From Zygaena filipendulae (taxonomy: Eukaryota; Arthropoda; Insecta; Lepidoptera; Zygaenidae), in assembly GCA_907165275.2 (NCBI GenBank), contig OU015665.1, positions 1 through 64,000 of the forward strand: 64,000 bases of DNA. The letters run 5' to 3'. A program made the position numbers and the translations under genes. Position 1 is the first letter of the stretch; every line of letters begins with the position of its first letter. This document shows positions 23,275 through 35,100 of this stretch, one piece after another. The notes under the pieces are model-generated. The model was given only the letters and a program-made list of their open reading frames with translations, did not search any database and was not told the DNA's origin.

Positions 23275-26200
23275 GGGCGCCCCAGATGTCAACGTCCCGT
23301 ATTTAGTCATCCAGGCCAACCTCCAGAGGAAGCAGCTGGCGACCCAGGAACTCCTCATGGAAGCCACGAAGAGAAGAGCATCCGTGGCACTGCTCCAGGA
23401 GCCGTACGTGGGGGGGGCTGGATGTATGAGGAACTACCAGGGCGTTAGGGTTGTCCAGAACTCTGGCCGCGGAGATGGGACTGTAAAAGCCGCGATCCTG
23501 GTCTTTGACCAGGATCTCGACATCATACAGTACCCGCAACTCACCACAAATAACATCGTTGTGGTGGGAATCCGAACCAGAGCCTGGACAATCACGCTGG
23601 TGTCCTACTACTTTGAGCCCGACAAACCACTTGGGCCATACCTGGAACATCTCAGGAAGATAGAGCATAAGATGGGACCTGGAAGGTTGGTCATAGGAGG
23701 TGACTGCAACGCAAAGAGCATCTGGTGGGGCAGTGACATCGAGGACACAAGGGGCGAGGAAATGAGCGGAACTCTCGGGGAACTTGGGCTGCACATCCTC
23801 AACCACGGAAACACTCCTACTTTTGACGTCATCAGAGGCGGAACACGGTACAGGAGCTACGTGGACGTAACGGCCTGTTCGGCCGATCTGCTGGACCTGG
23901 TGGTGGACTGGGAAGTCGACGAGAGCCTCACTGGATCGGATCACAACAGCATAACGTTTCGGCTTTCACTACAAAGATCAAAAGGTATTAGAATAGAGCG
24001 GACCACAAGGATATACAACACTAGAAAAGCTAATTGGGTTCAGTTTTGTGGAAAACTGCCCCAGTTACTCCGCGAAAACAACATAGATTTGGCACAAATA
24101 GACAAAATTAATAATAAAACAAATTTGGAGATAACTCTACAAAATTATATTCAAGTAATTGAGGAAACCTGTAAAGAAAACATACCTGTAAAACAAAATA
24201 AAAATATACTTACCTTGCCGTGGTGGTCCGATGAGCTCGCGAAGATGAAGAGGGAAGTCGCCACCAGGAAACGCAGGATCAGGAACGCAGCGCCGGTCCG
24301 AAGAGAGGGGGTAGTCAGCCTGTACCTGGAACAGAAGGAGCGGTATGAGGAAAAAGTGAGAAAAGCCCAAACCGAGAGTTGGATGGATTTCTGCCGGAAA
24401 CAGGATAGGGAGGGGGTATGGGAAGGAATCTATAGGATTATGGGGAAAACTGCCTTCAGAGGGGAGGATCTGCTTCTGAAAAAGAATGGGAGACAGCTGG
24501 ATGCGAAGGAGTCAGTCCGACTTCTTGCTGAATCGCTCTACCCCGGTGACAGGGCGGAGGAAGACGACGATGAGCATCGGAGGATCCGCAGTGAGGCCTC
24601 GAGGGTGAACGTGTGGTGTCGCGGCGAGTCGTGTGACCCGCCGTTCACAATATCCGAGTTGGAAGCGGCATGCTCATCCTTCAACCCGAAGAAAGCGCCG
24701 GGGGCTGAGGGCTTTACTTCGGACATTTGCAGCCGAGCCATTGGAAGTGACCCTGGGGTGTTCCTCGCACTCCTCAACAAGTGTCTGGAGCACGGACTCT
24801 TCCCGCACACCTGGAAGAGGGCAACCGTAGTAATATTGAGGAAGCCGGGCAAGGACGACTATACAACTCCGAAGTCGTATAGACCCATCGGTTTGTTGCC
24901 AGTTCTGGGGAAAATTTACGAAAAGATGCTGGTTGCTCGCCTCAGGTTTCATCTTTTACCCAGGATGAGTACTCGCCAGTACGGATTCATGCCCCAAAAG
25001 AGTACTGAAGACGCTCTCTATACACTGGTGGGCCGAATTCGAGAAAAGCTGGACCGAAAGCGAATAGTGGTGATCGTCTCGCTGGATATAGAGGGCGCCT
25101 TTGACAGTGCATGGTGGCCAGCTATACGGGTCCGGCTGGCTGAGGAACAGTGTCCGGTAAACCTGAGGCGAGTGATCGACAGCTACCTCAGCGACCGAAC
25201 GGTGGTTGTGAGATACGCGGGCGAGGAGCACAACAGGGCCACGGAAAAGGGATGCATCCAGGGGTCCATAGGTGGGCCGATCCTCTGGAATTTGTTGCTG
25301 GATCCCCTCCTCAGGGACCTGGTTGATCGTGGCGACTACTGCCAAGCCTATGCCGACGACATAGTTTTGGTCTTTGACGGGGACTCTGCACTAGAGATCG
25401 AGAGGCGTGCCAATGCTTCCCTCGAGTATGTCCGGGCGTGGGGCGTCCGAAATAAGCTCAAATTCGCACCACACAAAACTAGTGCTATGGTTATTACGCG
25501 AAGGCTTAAGTACGACGTCCCGCGCCTGAGCATGGGCGGGGCGAGCATTGGCATGACCAGGGAGATGAGGGTCTTGGGGCTCATCCTCGATGACCACCTG
25601 ACCTTTGGCTCCCATGTTGCGCAAGTCGGTAAAAGGGCCATTAACGTATATAAGCAGTTGGCTAGGGCGGCTAAAGCTAGTTGGGGCTTAAACCCGGACG
25701 TCATCAGGTCCATTTATGTGGCGGCAGTGGAACCCATAGTCCTGTACGCGGCAAGTGCTTGGGCACCAGCTGCCAACAAATTAGGCGTCCGTAAATATCT
25801 CGCGAGCGTGCAGCGTGGTTTCGCGCAGAAGCTTTGTCGCGCGTACAGAACTGTCTCGCTGCACTCAGCACTGGTGTTGTCTGGGATACTCCCTCTCGAC
25901 CTTCGCGTTCGAGAGGCCGCATCATTGTATGAGGCTAAAAAGGGGGTACCCCAGACAGCACTAGGTGACAGAGAGGTCGAGGTCATGTCCTCGGCGCTCC
26001 GGGCCCCTCACCCCGCGAAACGTATTAGACTGGAGTTCACAAACCTGGTAGACGAGGAACTCTATCTTAGTCACAGCGATTTTAACGTCCGCATTTTTAC
26101 AGATGGGAGCAAGATTGATGGCAGGGTCGGCGCAGCTCTATCCTTATGGAATAGAGAAACCGAAACCCGTGCCATCAAGCTTGCTCTATCATCGTACTGT

Positions 26201-26953
26201 ACCGTCTACCAGGCAGAGCTCCTGGCTATATGTAGAGCGGCTAGGGAGGCCCTGAGGGGCGGGGACACGTCCTACGCCATATATAGTGACTCGATGGCGG
26301 CTCTCCAGACCGTGTCGAATCCCGCTTGCCTCCATCCCCTGGCCGTGGAAACAAGGGACACCATCGCCAACTGTCACATCCAGAATAAGAGTGTCTCCTT
26401 ATTCTGGATCAAAGCCCACGCAGGATTGGAGGGAAACGAGAGAGCCGACGCGCTCGCTAAAGAGGCCGCCCTCGGGTCCAAAAAGCGACCAGATTATGAT
26501 GTGTGTCCGGTCTCGTTCGTCAAGCGAATACTCCGTACGGAGTCGCTTGCCGAATGGAACCGGAGATACATCTCTGGGGACACCGCGGCAATCACAAAAA
26601 TATTCTTCCCTGATGCAGTTGCCGCGTACAGGATTGTGAGGAGGATAGAGCACAGCAATCTCACTACTCAGGTGATGACGGGACACGGTGGGTTCTCCGA
26701 ATACTTGAATCGCTTCAAGTGTAAGGAGAGCCCATCGTGTATCTGTGACCCCGATGTGTGGGAGACTGTCCCTCACGTCCTCTTCGATTGTCCCGCCTTC
26801 ATCTTGGACCGCTATAAAGCGGAGATGGAGGTAGGCGAAAGGATCGTGGCGGAGAGTGTCCCAGGCATTCTAAGGGACAAAAATAGGGATAAATTCCTTG
26901 ACTATTGTTGTCAAATTGTTAAAAAGGTAAACAAGAGGAACAAAACAGTATAA
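23264..26953 (+). CDS. TRAS-like ORF2: endonuclease, reverse transcriptase, RNase H
   Basis: The frame is open from 23264; the first ATG is at 23357 and yields 1,198 residues. The first conserved endonuclease strand (VIQANLQ, catalytic Asn codon 23318-23320) lies upstream of that ATG, so translation probably starts without AUG or by coupling to ORF1. Domains in order: APE-type endonuclease (LLQEPY, GDCNAK, TGSDHNSI), which nicks telomere DNA; reverse transcriptase with YRPIGLLP, GAFD and the YADD catalytic box at 25349-25360; RNase H with the four acidic positions in FTDGS, AEL, YSDS and NERAD; and a C-terminal CxC...H...C knuckle. No stop or frameshift interrupts it. The frame is +1 relative to ORF1. 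Confidence 0.92.
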   Translation, partial: PTAKGAPDVNVPYLVIQANLQRKQLATQELLMEATKRRASVALLQEPYVGGAGCMRNYQGVRVVQNSGRGDGTVKAAILVFDQDLDIIQYPQLTTNNIVVVGIRTRAWTITLVSYYFEPDKPLGPYLEHLRKIEHKMGPGRLVIGGDCNAKSIWWGSDIEDTRGEEMSGTLGELGLHILNHGNTPTFDVIRGGTRYRSYVDVTACSADLLDLVVDWEVDESLTGSDHNSITFRLSLQRSKGIRIERTTRIYNTRKANWVQFCGKLPQLLRENNIDLAQIDKINNKTNLEITLQNYIQVIEETCKENIPVKQNKNILTLPWWSDELAKMKREVATRKRRIRNAAPVRREGVVSLYLEQKERYEEKVRKAQTESWMDFCRKQDREGVWEGIYRIMGKTAFRGEDLLLKKNGRQLDAKESVRLLAESLYPGDRAEEDDDEHRRIRSEASRVNVWCRGESCDPPFTISELEAACSSFNPKKAPGAEGFTSDICSRAIGSDPGVFLALLNKCLEHGLFPHTWKRATVVILRKPGKDDYTTPKSYRPIGLLPVLGKIYEKMLVARLRFHLLPRMSTRQYGFMPQKSTEDALYTLVGRIREKLDRKRIVVIVSLDIEGAFDSAWWPAIRVRLAEEQCPVNLRRVIDSYLSDRTVVVRYAGEEHNRATEKGCIQGSIGGPILWNLLLDPLLRDLVDRGDYCQAYADDIVLVFDGDSALEIERRANASLEYVRAWGVRNKLKFAPHKTSAMVITRRLKYDVPRLSMGGASIGMTREMRVLGLILDDHLTFGSHVAQVGKRAINVYKQLARAAKASWGLNPDVIRSIYVAAVEPIVLYAASAWAPAANKLGVRKYLASVQRGFAQKLCRAYRTVSLHSALVLSGILPLDLRVREAASLYEAKKGVPQTALGDREVEVMSSALRAPHPAKRIRLEFTNLVDEELYLSHSDFNVRIFTDGSKIDGRVGAALSLWNRETETRAIKLALSSYCTVYQAELLAICRAAREALRGGDTSYAIYSDSMAALQTVSNPACLHPLAVETRDTIANCHIQNKSVSLFWIKAHAGLEGNERADALAKEAALGSKKRPDYDVCPVSFVKRILRTESLAEWNRRYISGDTAAITKIFFPDAVAAYRIVRRIEHSNLTTQVMTGHGGFSEYLNRFKCKESPSCICDPDVWETVPHVLFDCPAFILDRYKAEMEVGERIVAESVPGILRDKNRDKFLDYCCQIVKKVNKRNKTV

Positions 26954-27562
26954 GTATTATGATATACTATATATTGATATATATAAAAGATATCATAAAC
27001 AGAATAAATAGCTGAATAAATATAGGATAGGAATATAAGTAGAAAATAGGAAATTGTTAAAATATTATTTGATATAAGGGAGTTGCTTGTGTCAAACAAG
27101 AAAAGAGTTGTATAGATGAATAAGCTAATTAAAATATAAGAAAAGATAATGTAATAGATAACAAATAAGAAAATAGAGATGTAGTAAACTAAGAAAGATA
27201 TAATAATAGAAGGTAATAAACAGACTAAATGTAGAGATGGTAATAAATAAAATAAGATATAATGTAATAGTAATAGATAATATATAAGAAAAGTAGCAAA
27301 AAATGTAGAGGATAATTCTTTAAAATAAAGTTAATAAATAGAAATAAAAGGATACCCCGACCCATCCCCGTGTAAAATAGATAAAAAAGGATATAGATAG
27401 AGATAGATTAGATAGCTTGGTAACCCACCAAGTAGGAATAAAAGATAAGAAGGATGAAAGAAAGAACAAGTATGCAGAATGGACGTACGAGAAGTAGCAA
27501 TTGCGAGAACTGGAATGAATGTGTGTAGTAGATAAGGGCTTTGACTATGTTAAAGGCTAGGC

Positions 27563-27567
<5 letters not shown>
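26954..27567 (+). other. 3' UTR of the full-length TRAS-like element
   Basis: AT-rich; no gene. The last 220 bases share blocks with the 3' UTR of the Gag-only element (ACCCCGACCCATCCCCG, GAAAGAACAAGTATGCAGAA, GCGAGAACTGGAATGAATG), probably the region bound by the reverse transcriptase. Confidence 0.75.
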
Positions 27568-27605
<38 letters not shown>

Positions 27606-27608
<3 letters not shown>

Positions 27609-27619
27609 AACCTAACCTA
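27606..27619. repeat. Innermost telomere repeat remnant
   Basis: Fourteen bases, CCTAACCTAACCTA, are all that remains of telomere repeat inside the innermost TRAS insertion. This marks the telomere-subtelomere boundary. Confidence 0.9.
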
Positions 27620-27883
<264 letters not shown>

Positions 27884-28281
27884 TACAAAATTCCAAGCGC
27901 TATGTCCGCGCCTACTGTGTCCAATTTTTTTGCTGCGGGCGGCGTACGCGCCTAATATAGTATTATAAATAATTTAGACATGGGCCAGTAAAAATGAAAA
28001 AATATAACCTATATTAAATTGCAATCGATTCGCTAGTTTATTCTGAGCAAACTTTAGTTTCAGTTTCTTTTCAGTTTTCAGTTAATTCATTAACACGTTG
28101 TATAATATAGTACAGGGTGGCAACCCTAGCGGCCACACTGATGACCAATGCTCTCTGTGTCTTCGATACTCTATGGTATGCTGGACTATTTTTAGACATC
28201 ACAAACGTTCTCCATTCCCCAAATACAATATGGACCCGCAATAAATAACAGAAGTTTTTAAATTAGCAAAAACATAAAGTT
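27884..28281. other. Subtelomeric spacer between the microsatellite and the Mtp 3' end
   Basis: About 400 bases of AT-rich single-copy-looking sequence. I see no gene or recognisable repeat. Confidence 0.5.
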
Positions 28282-28287
28282 TTTATT
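28282..28287 (-). terminator. Candidate poly(A) signal of Mtp
   Basis: AATAAA on the minus strand, about 185 bases past the Mtp stop codon. It is the first good signal in that direction; no transcript evidence is available. Confidence 0.45.
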
Positions 28288-28471
28288 ACAGAAAATGTAT
28301 AGCATAAAAGTACAATATTTAAAAATAACACGATATACTAATATTTATGAGATTATCACGTAGACCTTCGAAGTATTTCTGGGAACGATTTTCGCCAGAG
28401 ACTAGCGGAAGGATAATTTCTTTGGAAGCGATCGGAGATTGCGGAGACTTCAATTCTAGGAATGCAGATGC

Positions 28472-29185
28472 TCAGGCGGCCGCCAGCGTGCGGCACGCGG
28501 CATCGTTGGGCGCGCCCAGCGCCAGCGTGCGGCCCGCGGCTTGCAGCTCCCAGGCGCGCCCGCGCCGCACTCGCCGGCCCGGCGCCGCGCCCAGCTGCGC
28601 CTGCAGCGTCGCGTTGCTCCACAGGCGCTGGCCGGCGGCGGACACGCGCACGCACAGCGCCACGCCGTCGTAGAAGTCGAGGTCGGCGGCGACGTCGAGC
28701 GAGGCGTCGGCGCTTTGCGTGCTGTCGGCGCGCAGCTCGCCCCACGCGGTGCGCACGCGCAGCTCCGCTAGCTGCGCCGCCGCCGCGCGCAGCTCGAGCA
28801 GCGAGCGCGCCGTGCGGCCCCACAGCGACACCTGCGCTTGCGCGTCCAGAGCGTACAGCGCCGCCTGGTGCAGCTCGGCGCGCAGCTCGACGCCGGCCAG
28901 CAGCGGGAGCTGGCGGCGGCGCGGCCGCGACGGCTGCAGCGCGCGCAGCACGGGGGTGGGCTCGCTGCCCGCGCCGGCCCACACGTGCGCCAGCAGCTCG
29001 GCCTGCCCCGCGAACAGCGCGGCGCCGCGCAGCCGCACGCCGCCCACGCTGAGCGCGAGCTCCGCGGCCGCCTCCCCGGCGCCCTCCTCCCCGTCCTCGC
29101 CCACGCACATGTCCGCGTCCTCGCCCGCCCCCGCGCCCGCCCCACTCCCGGTGAGCGCCTCCAGTCCCTGCGTCCACAGCTCCAC
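28472..29185 (-). CDS. Mtp exon 7 (last): C-terminal lipid-binding region and stop
   Basis: 714 bases, codons 687-923 and the TGA at 28472-28474. The acceptor is CATCAG|GTGGAG at 29186-29187. It opens with [11 protein letters not shown] and carries [14 protein letters not shown] and [14 protein letters not shown], the best MTP-specific matches. Third positions are almost all G or C. Confidence 0.88.
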   Translation of the reverse strand: MELWTQGLEALTGSGAGAGAGEDADMCVGEDGEEGAGEAAAELALSVGGVRLRGAALFAGQAELLAHVWAGAGSEPTPVLRALQPSRPRRRQLPLLAGVELRAELHQAALYALDAQAQVSLWGRTARSLLELRAAAAQLAELRVRTAWGELRADSTQSADASLDVAADLDFYDGVALCVRVSAAGQRLWSNATLQAQLGAAPGRRVRRGRAWELQAAGRTLALGAPNDAACRTLAAA

Positions 29186-32100
29186 CTGATGACGAGACAT
29201 TTATTCTAATCGATTTTTTTATTTTCATTTTATTTTATTTTGGAGGAAAACCTTACGGCTATTGTAACAGAAATAATATATAAAATAGCATACAACAGCC
29301 ATTCGCGGAATTCACAAATAGATAAAAAGTGTGAAATGTATAAAGAGTTTTGGACAAAGAGTAGTTATAAATATGATTTTTAATTTTGGTTATATGATTT
29401 GAGAAGCTCAGTCGACAGTATGCGTCTTAATCCTGCAATATTAGTGTTGAACAGATCGATATTAGCGTCGTCACTTATTGAGTTGAACAGATTACATGTG
29501 CGGATAAGGTAGCTATTCTGCCTGTAATTGGTGCGTGCTAAGGGAATATGCAGTCGTAATTTACTCCTAGCATTGACACTGCGCGGTACGAGAAGTCCAA
29601 CGGATTCCAGGAGCTCGCTCGAATCCACAATGCCATTCAAAATCTTATACAAATACGTCAGATCAGAGATGTCTCTTCGTATCGCAAGCGGGAGAAGATG
29701 ATGTCGTAGACACCGTGCTTTGTACGTGATGTCGTAAACTTTAGTTTTGTACTCTAAGTAACGCATAAACCTCTTCTGGACTGACTCTAAACGCTTAGTA
29801 TAAACTGAATATCGCGGACTCCATACCTGGGAACCATACTCCAAGATACTACGGACATGTAAGCAATACAAGATTTTTATAGTTTTGGCACTTTTGAAAA
29901 GAGTACAGGATCTCATAAGAAAGCCAAGTGCCTTGGAAGCTTTATTGACAATGTAATCAACATGGTTGGAATACAAAAATTTTGAATCTTCGATTACGCC
30001 CAGGTCCCTCATTTTGTTTACCTTTGTTAATGGATGGTTCTGTAGCTGGTAGTTGAAATTTATGGCATTCTTTTTACGTGTGAAGGTCATTGAGAAGCAT
30101 TTGGATACATTAAGATCGAGTTTATTAGAACTACAGTAGGCGTCAAATCGGTCGAGGTCGTCCTGTAATAAATTGCAATCGTTTTCACAACTGATTTTTG
30201 TGAAGATTTTCATATCGTCGGCGAATAGAAGAACCTCTGCGTGCCTGAAGCAGCTACTGACGTCATTTATAAAAATAACAAACAGCAAAGGCCCCAGAAT
30301 GGAACCCTGTGGTACTCCGGAGGGTACAATTCTCCATGCAGACCTGGAGCCGAGTAATGCAACCGCTTGGGACCTATTCTGGATATAAGAGCAGAACCAT
30401 CGGAACAAGCTACCATGGACGCCGGCCGAGTAAAGCTTTTGTAATAGAACAGAATGATTTATTCGATCAAAACATTTACAGTAGTCCGTGAATATGGTAT
30501 CGACCTGTGCACCAGAAGCCATGACAGTTGTTACATAGTCATTGAAGAGTAATAGGTTGGACGCGGTTGAGCGATTCTTCAGAAATCCATGTTGCTTGGT
30601 GGTTAAGGACGGAGAAATTGCGAAATACAGTTGTTGGTGAACAATTTTTTCAAGAATTTTAGAAAAAATACAGAGTTTCGAAATGGGTCGGTAATTCCGT
30701 ATGTCGTTTTTATTACCTTTCTTATGAACGGGTGTGATATACGCGGATTTCCATAAATCGGGCACCATACCATCGTTAAGCGATTTACGAAAAAGTAAAC
30801 ACAGAGGACCAGCCAGGCCTTCGGCACATCTCACAATGAAAAGCGGTGGTATACCATCTGGACCTGGGCCCTTGTCCAGATCCAAAGAATTTAAACACCG
30901 TAAAACGCGCTCATAGTCAACTTGGATGCCGTTTATGAGTATAGAACTTTCCGACTCGAGGACATCATCATCGTTCACTGCATTGCTGAAATCTTGAAAT
31001 GTTGACTGAAAATAATCCGAAAAGAGAGTACACACTTGCTCACCGGAGTAAGCAGTTGTGTCGTCGTAGTGCATAGTGGTCGGGTATGTACCTTTGCTAG
31101 TTTTTGATGAGCTAACATAACTCCAAAATGCTTTGGGATTTTTGGTTATACGGTCTTCTACATTTAGAATGTAGTCCTTGAAACAGGATCGTTCGACCTC
31201 CTTCACTCTCCTCCTGAGGCATGAAAAAGATTCATAATCAGACTGCCTACCGTATAGCTTGTATTTGCGATGAAACTTATGCTTGTCATTGAGTATTCTC
31301 TTTAGAGCTGAACTGTACCAAGGTGGAAAGGTATTTCTTGGAATATGTTTACGGGGTATATATTCGTCTCGCAGCTTATAGAGAGTGTCATAGAAGAATG
31401 TCACACTCGTGTTGATGTCTGATTGCGACTCAAATCTCTCATTCCAGGGAATCTCGCCTAACTTCAAGCTTATTGAATCGTAATCTCCTCTAGAATAAAT
31501 ATATTTGGCCACACTTTTGGATGATAAGTATGTGGTGGAAACCAGACCCAGACTTATTTCTAAAGATCTGTGATGAGAATCTTCAGAAACGAGCGGGTCC
31601 TTGCTGGCCTCCAGCGTTAGATTGCAATTAGAGAAGACCAAGTCTAGAATACGATCGTTGCAATTGGGCTTATTATTAAATTGTGACAAATTACATTGCT
31701 CAATTGTGTCAAGGAAGTAAAGTTGTGAGTCACCGGTTGCATTAGTGGGCACAAGCTGATCATTTTTTAGCTGCCAGCCGATGTTACTTAGATTGAAATC
31801 CCCCATTATGATAAACTTATCATTAGGACACGCGGTATATATGTCGAATAATTTATCAGTGAAATTGTTAAGTTGTGCTGAGAACGAGTACCCGTCATTT
31901 TGTGGACACAAGTATAGAGTGCAGATGTGTATGCTAGTTTTATTACGCTGATTATTTTTATTTACTAGATGGTTTATACATATTGAGACCCATATATCTT
32001 CGGCGGTGGAGTGTCACTCTACTCGACCACAAGCTGCTAAGTTCCGACGTACTGCTATCAAAACTCCACCGCCCAAGGACTGGCCAATTGTTTCGTAATT

Positions 32101-35100
32101 TCTGTCGCGCCTCCACACAATATAATCATCGCTAAAAAGTTCTTTATCGAAGATGCTATCCGGCAGCCAAGTCTCCGTAATGCATACAACATCGTAGTTT
32201 GATAATAAAAGATTTCTTTTAAAAGTAGTGGTTTTTGTCCGCAACCCGTGAGTATTCTGATAATAGATATTTAGTTGCGACATTTTAAGTTGTTAGGTAG
32301 GTACTATAACGTAAATAACAATCATTTCTCAATAATTACACCTGGATGAATAATTATCCATAACAATAGCAGTATAAATAATCCGTCTGCATAAGTGCAT
32401 AAGGAAGTGAATCACTAGAATTCGAGATAATAATATTGTTCTGTTTTGTTACTGTCAATTTTATTAATACCTACACAAAGGAATAAGAAAAAATATCGTT
32501 AAACGATGGGTGAGATAAAAAGATACAAAATTAAGAATAAGAGTAACGTCAAGCACCCCGCAACGCACAATGCACCCTAATACTATGGCAGATAGAAAGT
32601 TATCGAATGGTTCAATAAGTGTCGCTAGGGTCATTAATTTGCATACAAGGATCTAACAAAAGGCAAACACGTTTAACCACAAGTAGGCGACAGTGCTTCT
32701 CAAACCTAAAATAATGAATTTAAATAGATTTATGCACAATATAGTCGAGTACGAGAGTAATTAAATTAAACAGTTAAGAAATAAGCCAGCAACCATACAA
32801 CAATACTATGAAGAAAAAAGCACTTTGATTTAGTGAATTTTCAGAAGATCAGCTTCACTGTTGATGGAAAAAATGTTTGATGTAGGAGATTTTCGCGCAA
32901 GAATTTTGCTATTTTTGACCCATATAAATTGAAAATCCGATTCCTTTTTGAGATTTTTGGCCTTTAATAGTAGGTTCTTGTAGTATACTGTCAGATGATC
33001 GTTTACATAGATCCTGCTATCCCCGTCGTATCCAATGTTGCTCAGACGGAGGTCTCTGTATTTGCGCACAGCAGCGAGCAAGTCCTCCTTTAGATATCTA
33101 TTAGTGAATGATACGATTATTGGTTTGTCGGTGTCCTTCCTGCGTGTTTGCACTCTGGTAATCAGATTTATGTCCTCCTTTTTTATAGGATAATCGAGAG
33201 CTTCAGAGATTCCCCGGACCACGTTAAAAAGATTCTCGTTCTTTTTAATAGGAACACCCTTTATCTCGACGTTATTCGCACGTAACCATTGCTCTTGCTC
33301 ATGTATATTCTGTTGAAGCCTAGCTACTATTGACTGTAGGTTTGGAATTTCAGTCGCCTGCACTTCAATCTTGTCAACTCGGCGTTCCAACACGTCAACC
33401 CTCTCAGTGAAGCTCTTAATGGATTCGTTGGCCAGCTCTACAGAATTCTTTAGTAATGCAATGTCGGCCCTTATCGATTTTAGATCTTCTGATAGTATGT
33501 CAAGCACGGCGAGCCTAGAAGTGATTTTAAACAGCTCGTCATGCACCGGATTCGAAGCACGACTTACTGGGCTCAAGTTAATAGGGCTAGAGACGCTTTT
33601 TGGTTCGACTTGCGGTGATGGAGCACGTATCTTACACTTAGGACAACGCCAAGAAGATCTATTTTTCCCAAGTTTACGGTAGTTAGACTCAGTGATGCCA
33701 GCACAAGCAAAATCAAAGGAATTTAGACATACGCAACATTTTACTCCTTCTGTAAATTTATTGCCACATTCACTGCACTTATACATTTCAGTTATTGTCA
33801 CGATTTAGTCACGGCGTCAGATTGAGAACCACTGGTTTGTTGCAGTATACAATTATGAATTTAGTAGGTACATTAAATGCGTGTGTCTCGTAGACGGCTC
33901 GAGACCGGACTGATTCGAACTAGAAGCGTAAAACTTAGGATATCGCGGGGGCGCGCCTCACCGCGAGCAGAGGCAACGACTCCCCGGGCTCGTCGAGCGC
34001 ATCCGGCGCGTCGGGCGGCTCGGCCAGCAGCGCCACGGCGCCGCGGCGCAGCACCGCGCCCGCCGCCACTTGCACCGAGTCGAGCCGCGCGCGCCAGCCG
34101 GCCGCCGACGCGCCGCCCCAGCCCGGCCGGCGCGCCAGCACCGACGACGTGGCCTCGTGCTCAGCCGCGCGCCCCGCCCAGCCGCGCGACCCGCCACCGC
34201 CTAGCGCCGGCAGCAGCGGGCGTAGCGCCGGGCCGCAGCCGCCGCCGCCGTCGGCCAGCGCGCGCAGCCTCATGCGCAGCAGGCGGCGCAGTTCGGGCGG
34301 GCCGCGCTCGTCGAGCTGCAGCGCGAGGAGCGCCAGCGGCGCCGCGTGCTCGGGCCGACGGCAGCGCGCCGCCAGCAGCTCGAGCGCGGCGGCGCGCAGC
34401 TCCAGCGAGCGCGCCGCGCCCAGCGCCAGGCGGGCGAGCCGCGCGCGCAGCCCGGGCGGCGCGTCCGCCCCGCCGGCGCCCGGGCCCGCAGCCGCGCCCG
34501 CGCCCGCGCCCTGCAGCCGGCCGAGCGCGGCGAGCGCGGCGAGCGCCTCGCGCCGGGAGCCGCCCTCCGCGCGGCGCAGCACGGCTTCGGCGGCGGCTGG
34601 GTCGCGCAGGTTGCCGAGCGCGTGCAGCCGCACCTCGCGGCACGCCTCCTCCTGCCGAGAGCGACGGGACGAGACGATAGTATAGTTTTATGGAACCACG
34701 AGCTGTATAATGACGACGAGGGCTTCGAGTCCGAGTCGGGATTTTTTTTTACTTTATTTGGAAAATCTACTGCTACAAAAATACAATAGCGTTTGCATGA
34801 ATATTTTTTTGTCTATTTTAAAGATATATGGCCTACTTAAACAAAGCAAGAAATAGAAAAAAATATGACTATGACTTGACGGATCAAACAAAGGGAGGTG
34901 GCGTTCTAATAGCGATCCGCAGAGATTTGAATGCTAGTTTTCAGCCTGGTTTTTGTTCTGGAGCTGAAGATCTTTGGGTGACGATACTGCTGAATGACCG
35001 CGGCGTTAAATCACCAATTAGACTACATTTATGTGTATTATATTTGTGCAAACAAAATCAGGGATCATCCTTCTCGGAACAGTTAACTAACTTTTTGACT

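Larger units (their letters stand above)
18503..27605 (+). mobile_element. Full-length TRAS-like telomeric non-LTR retrotransposon
   Basis: A 9.1-kb element inserted after CCTAACC and ending in about 38 A (27568-27605) followed by CCTAACCTAACCTA. It has a 3.3-kb 5' UTR, an intact ORF1 (21784-23274) and an intact ORF2 (open 23264-26953) with APE-type endonuclease, reverse transcriptase and RNase H. The 3' UTR is conserved with that of the Gag-only element. This is R1-clade TRAS architecture. Both frames are uninterrupted, so it could be an autonomous source. The 5' junction after CC fits the reported C/T cleavage of the CCTAA strand by TRAS endonuclease. It is the innermost telomeric insertion. 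Confidence 0.9.
29205..33850 (-). mobile_element. CR1-like LINE in Mtp intron 6, nearly full length
   Basis: A non-LTR retrotransposon in the same orientation as Mtp. It has ORF1 with a PHD-like zinc finger and coiled coil, and ORF2 with endonuclease and reverse transcriptase. The 3' end is the AAAATAAAATAAAATG-type tail near 29210-29240. The preceding 100 bases recur at 52630-52745. The 5' end is not sharply defined and lies between ORF1 and about 33900. ORF2 has a single in-frame stop. The PHD-finger ORF1 and RT style ([17 protein letters not shown]) place it in the CR1/Jockey group; the exact family is not identified. Confidence 0.82.

Noticed and set aside
28356..29228. Alternative frames across Mtp exon 7 (up to 290 codons)
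   Set aside because: Arg/Ala/Gly-only translations in the wrong frames of a GC-rich exon; the true frame has MTP motifs and splice signals.
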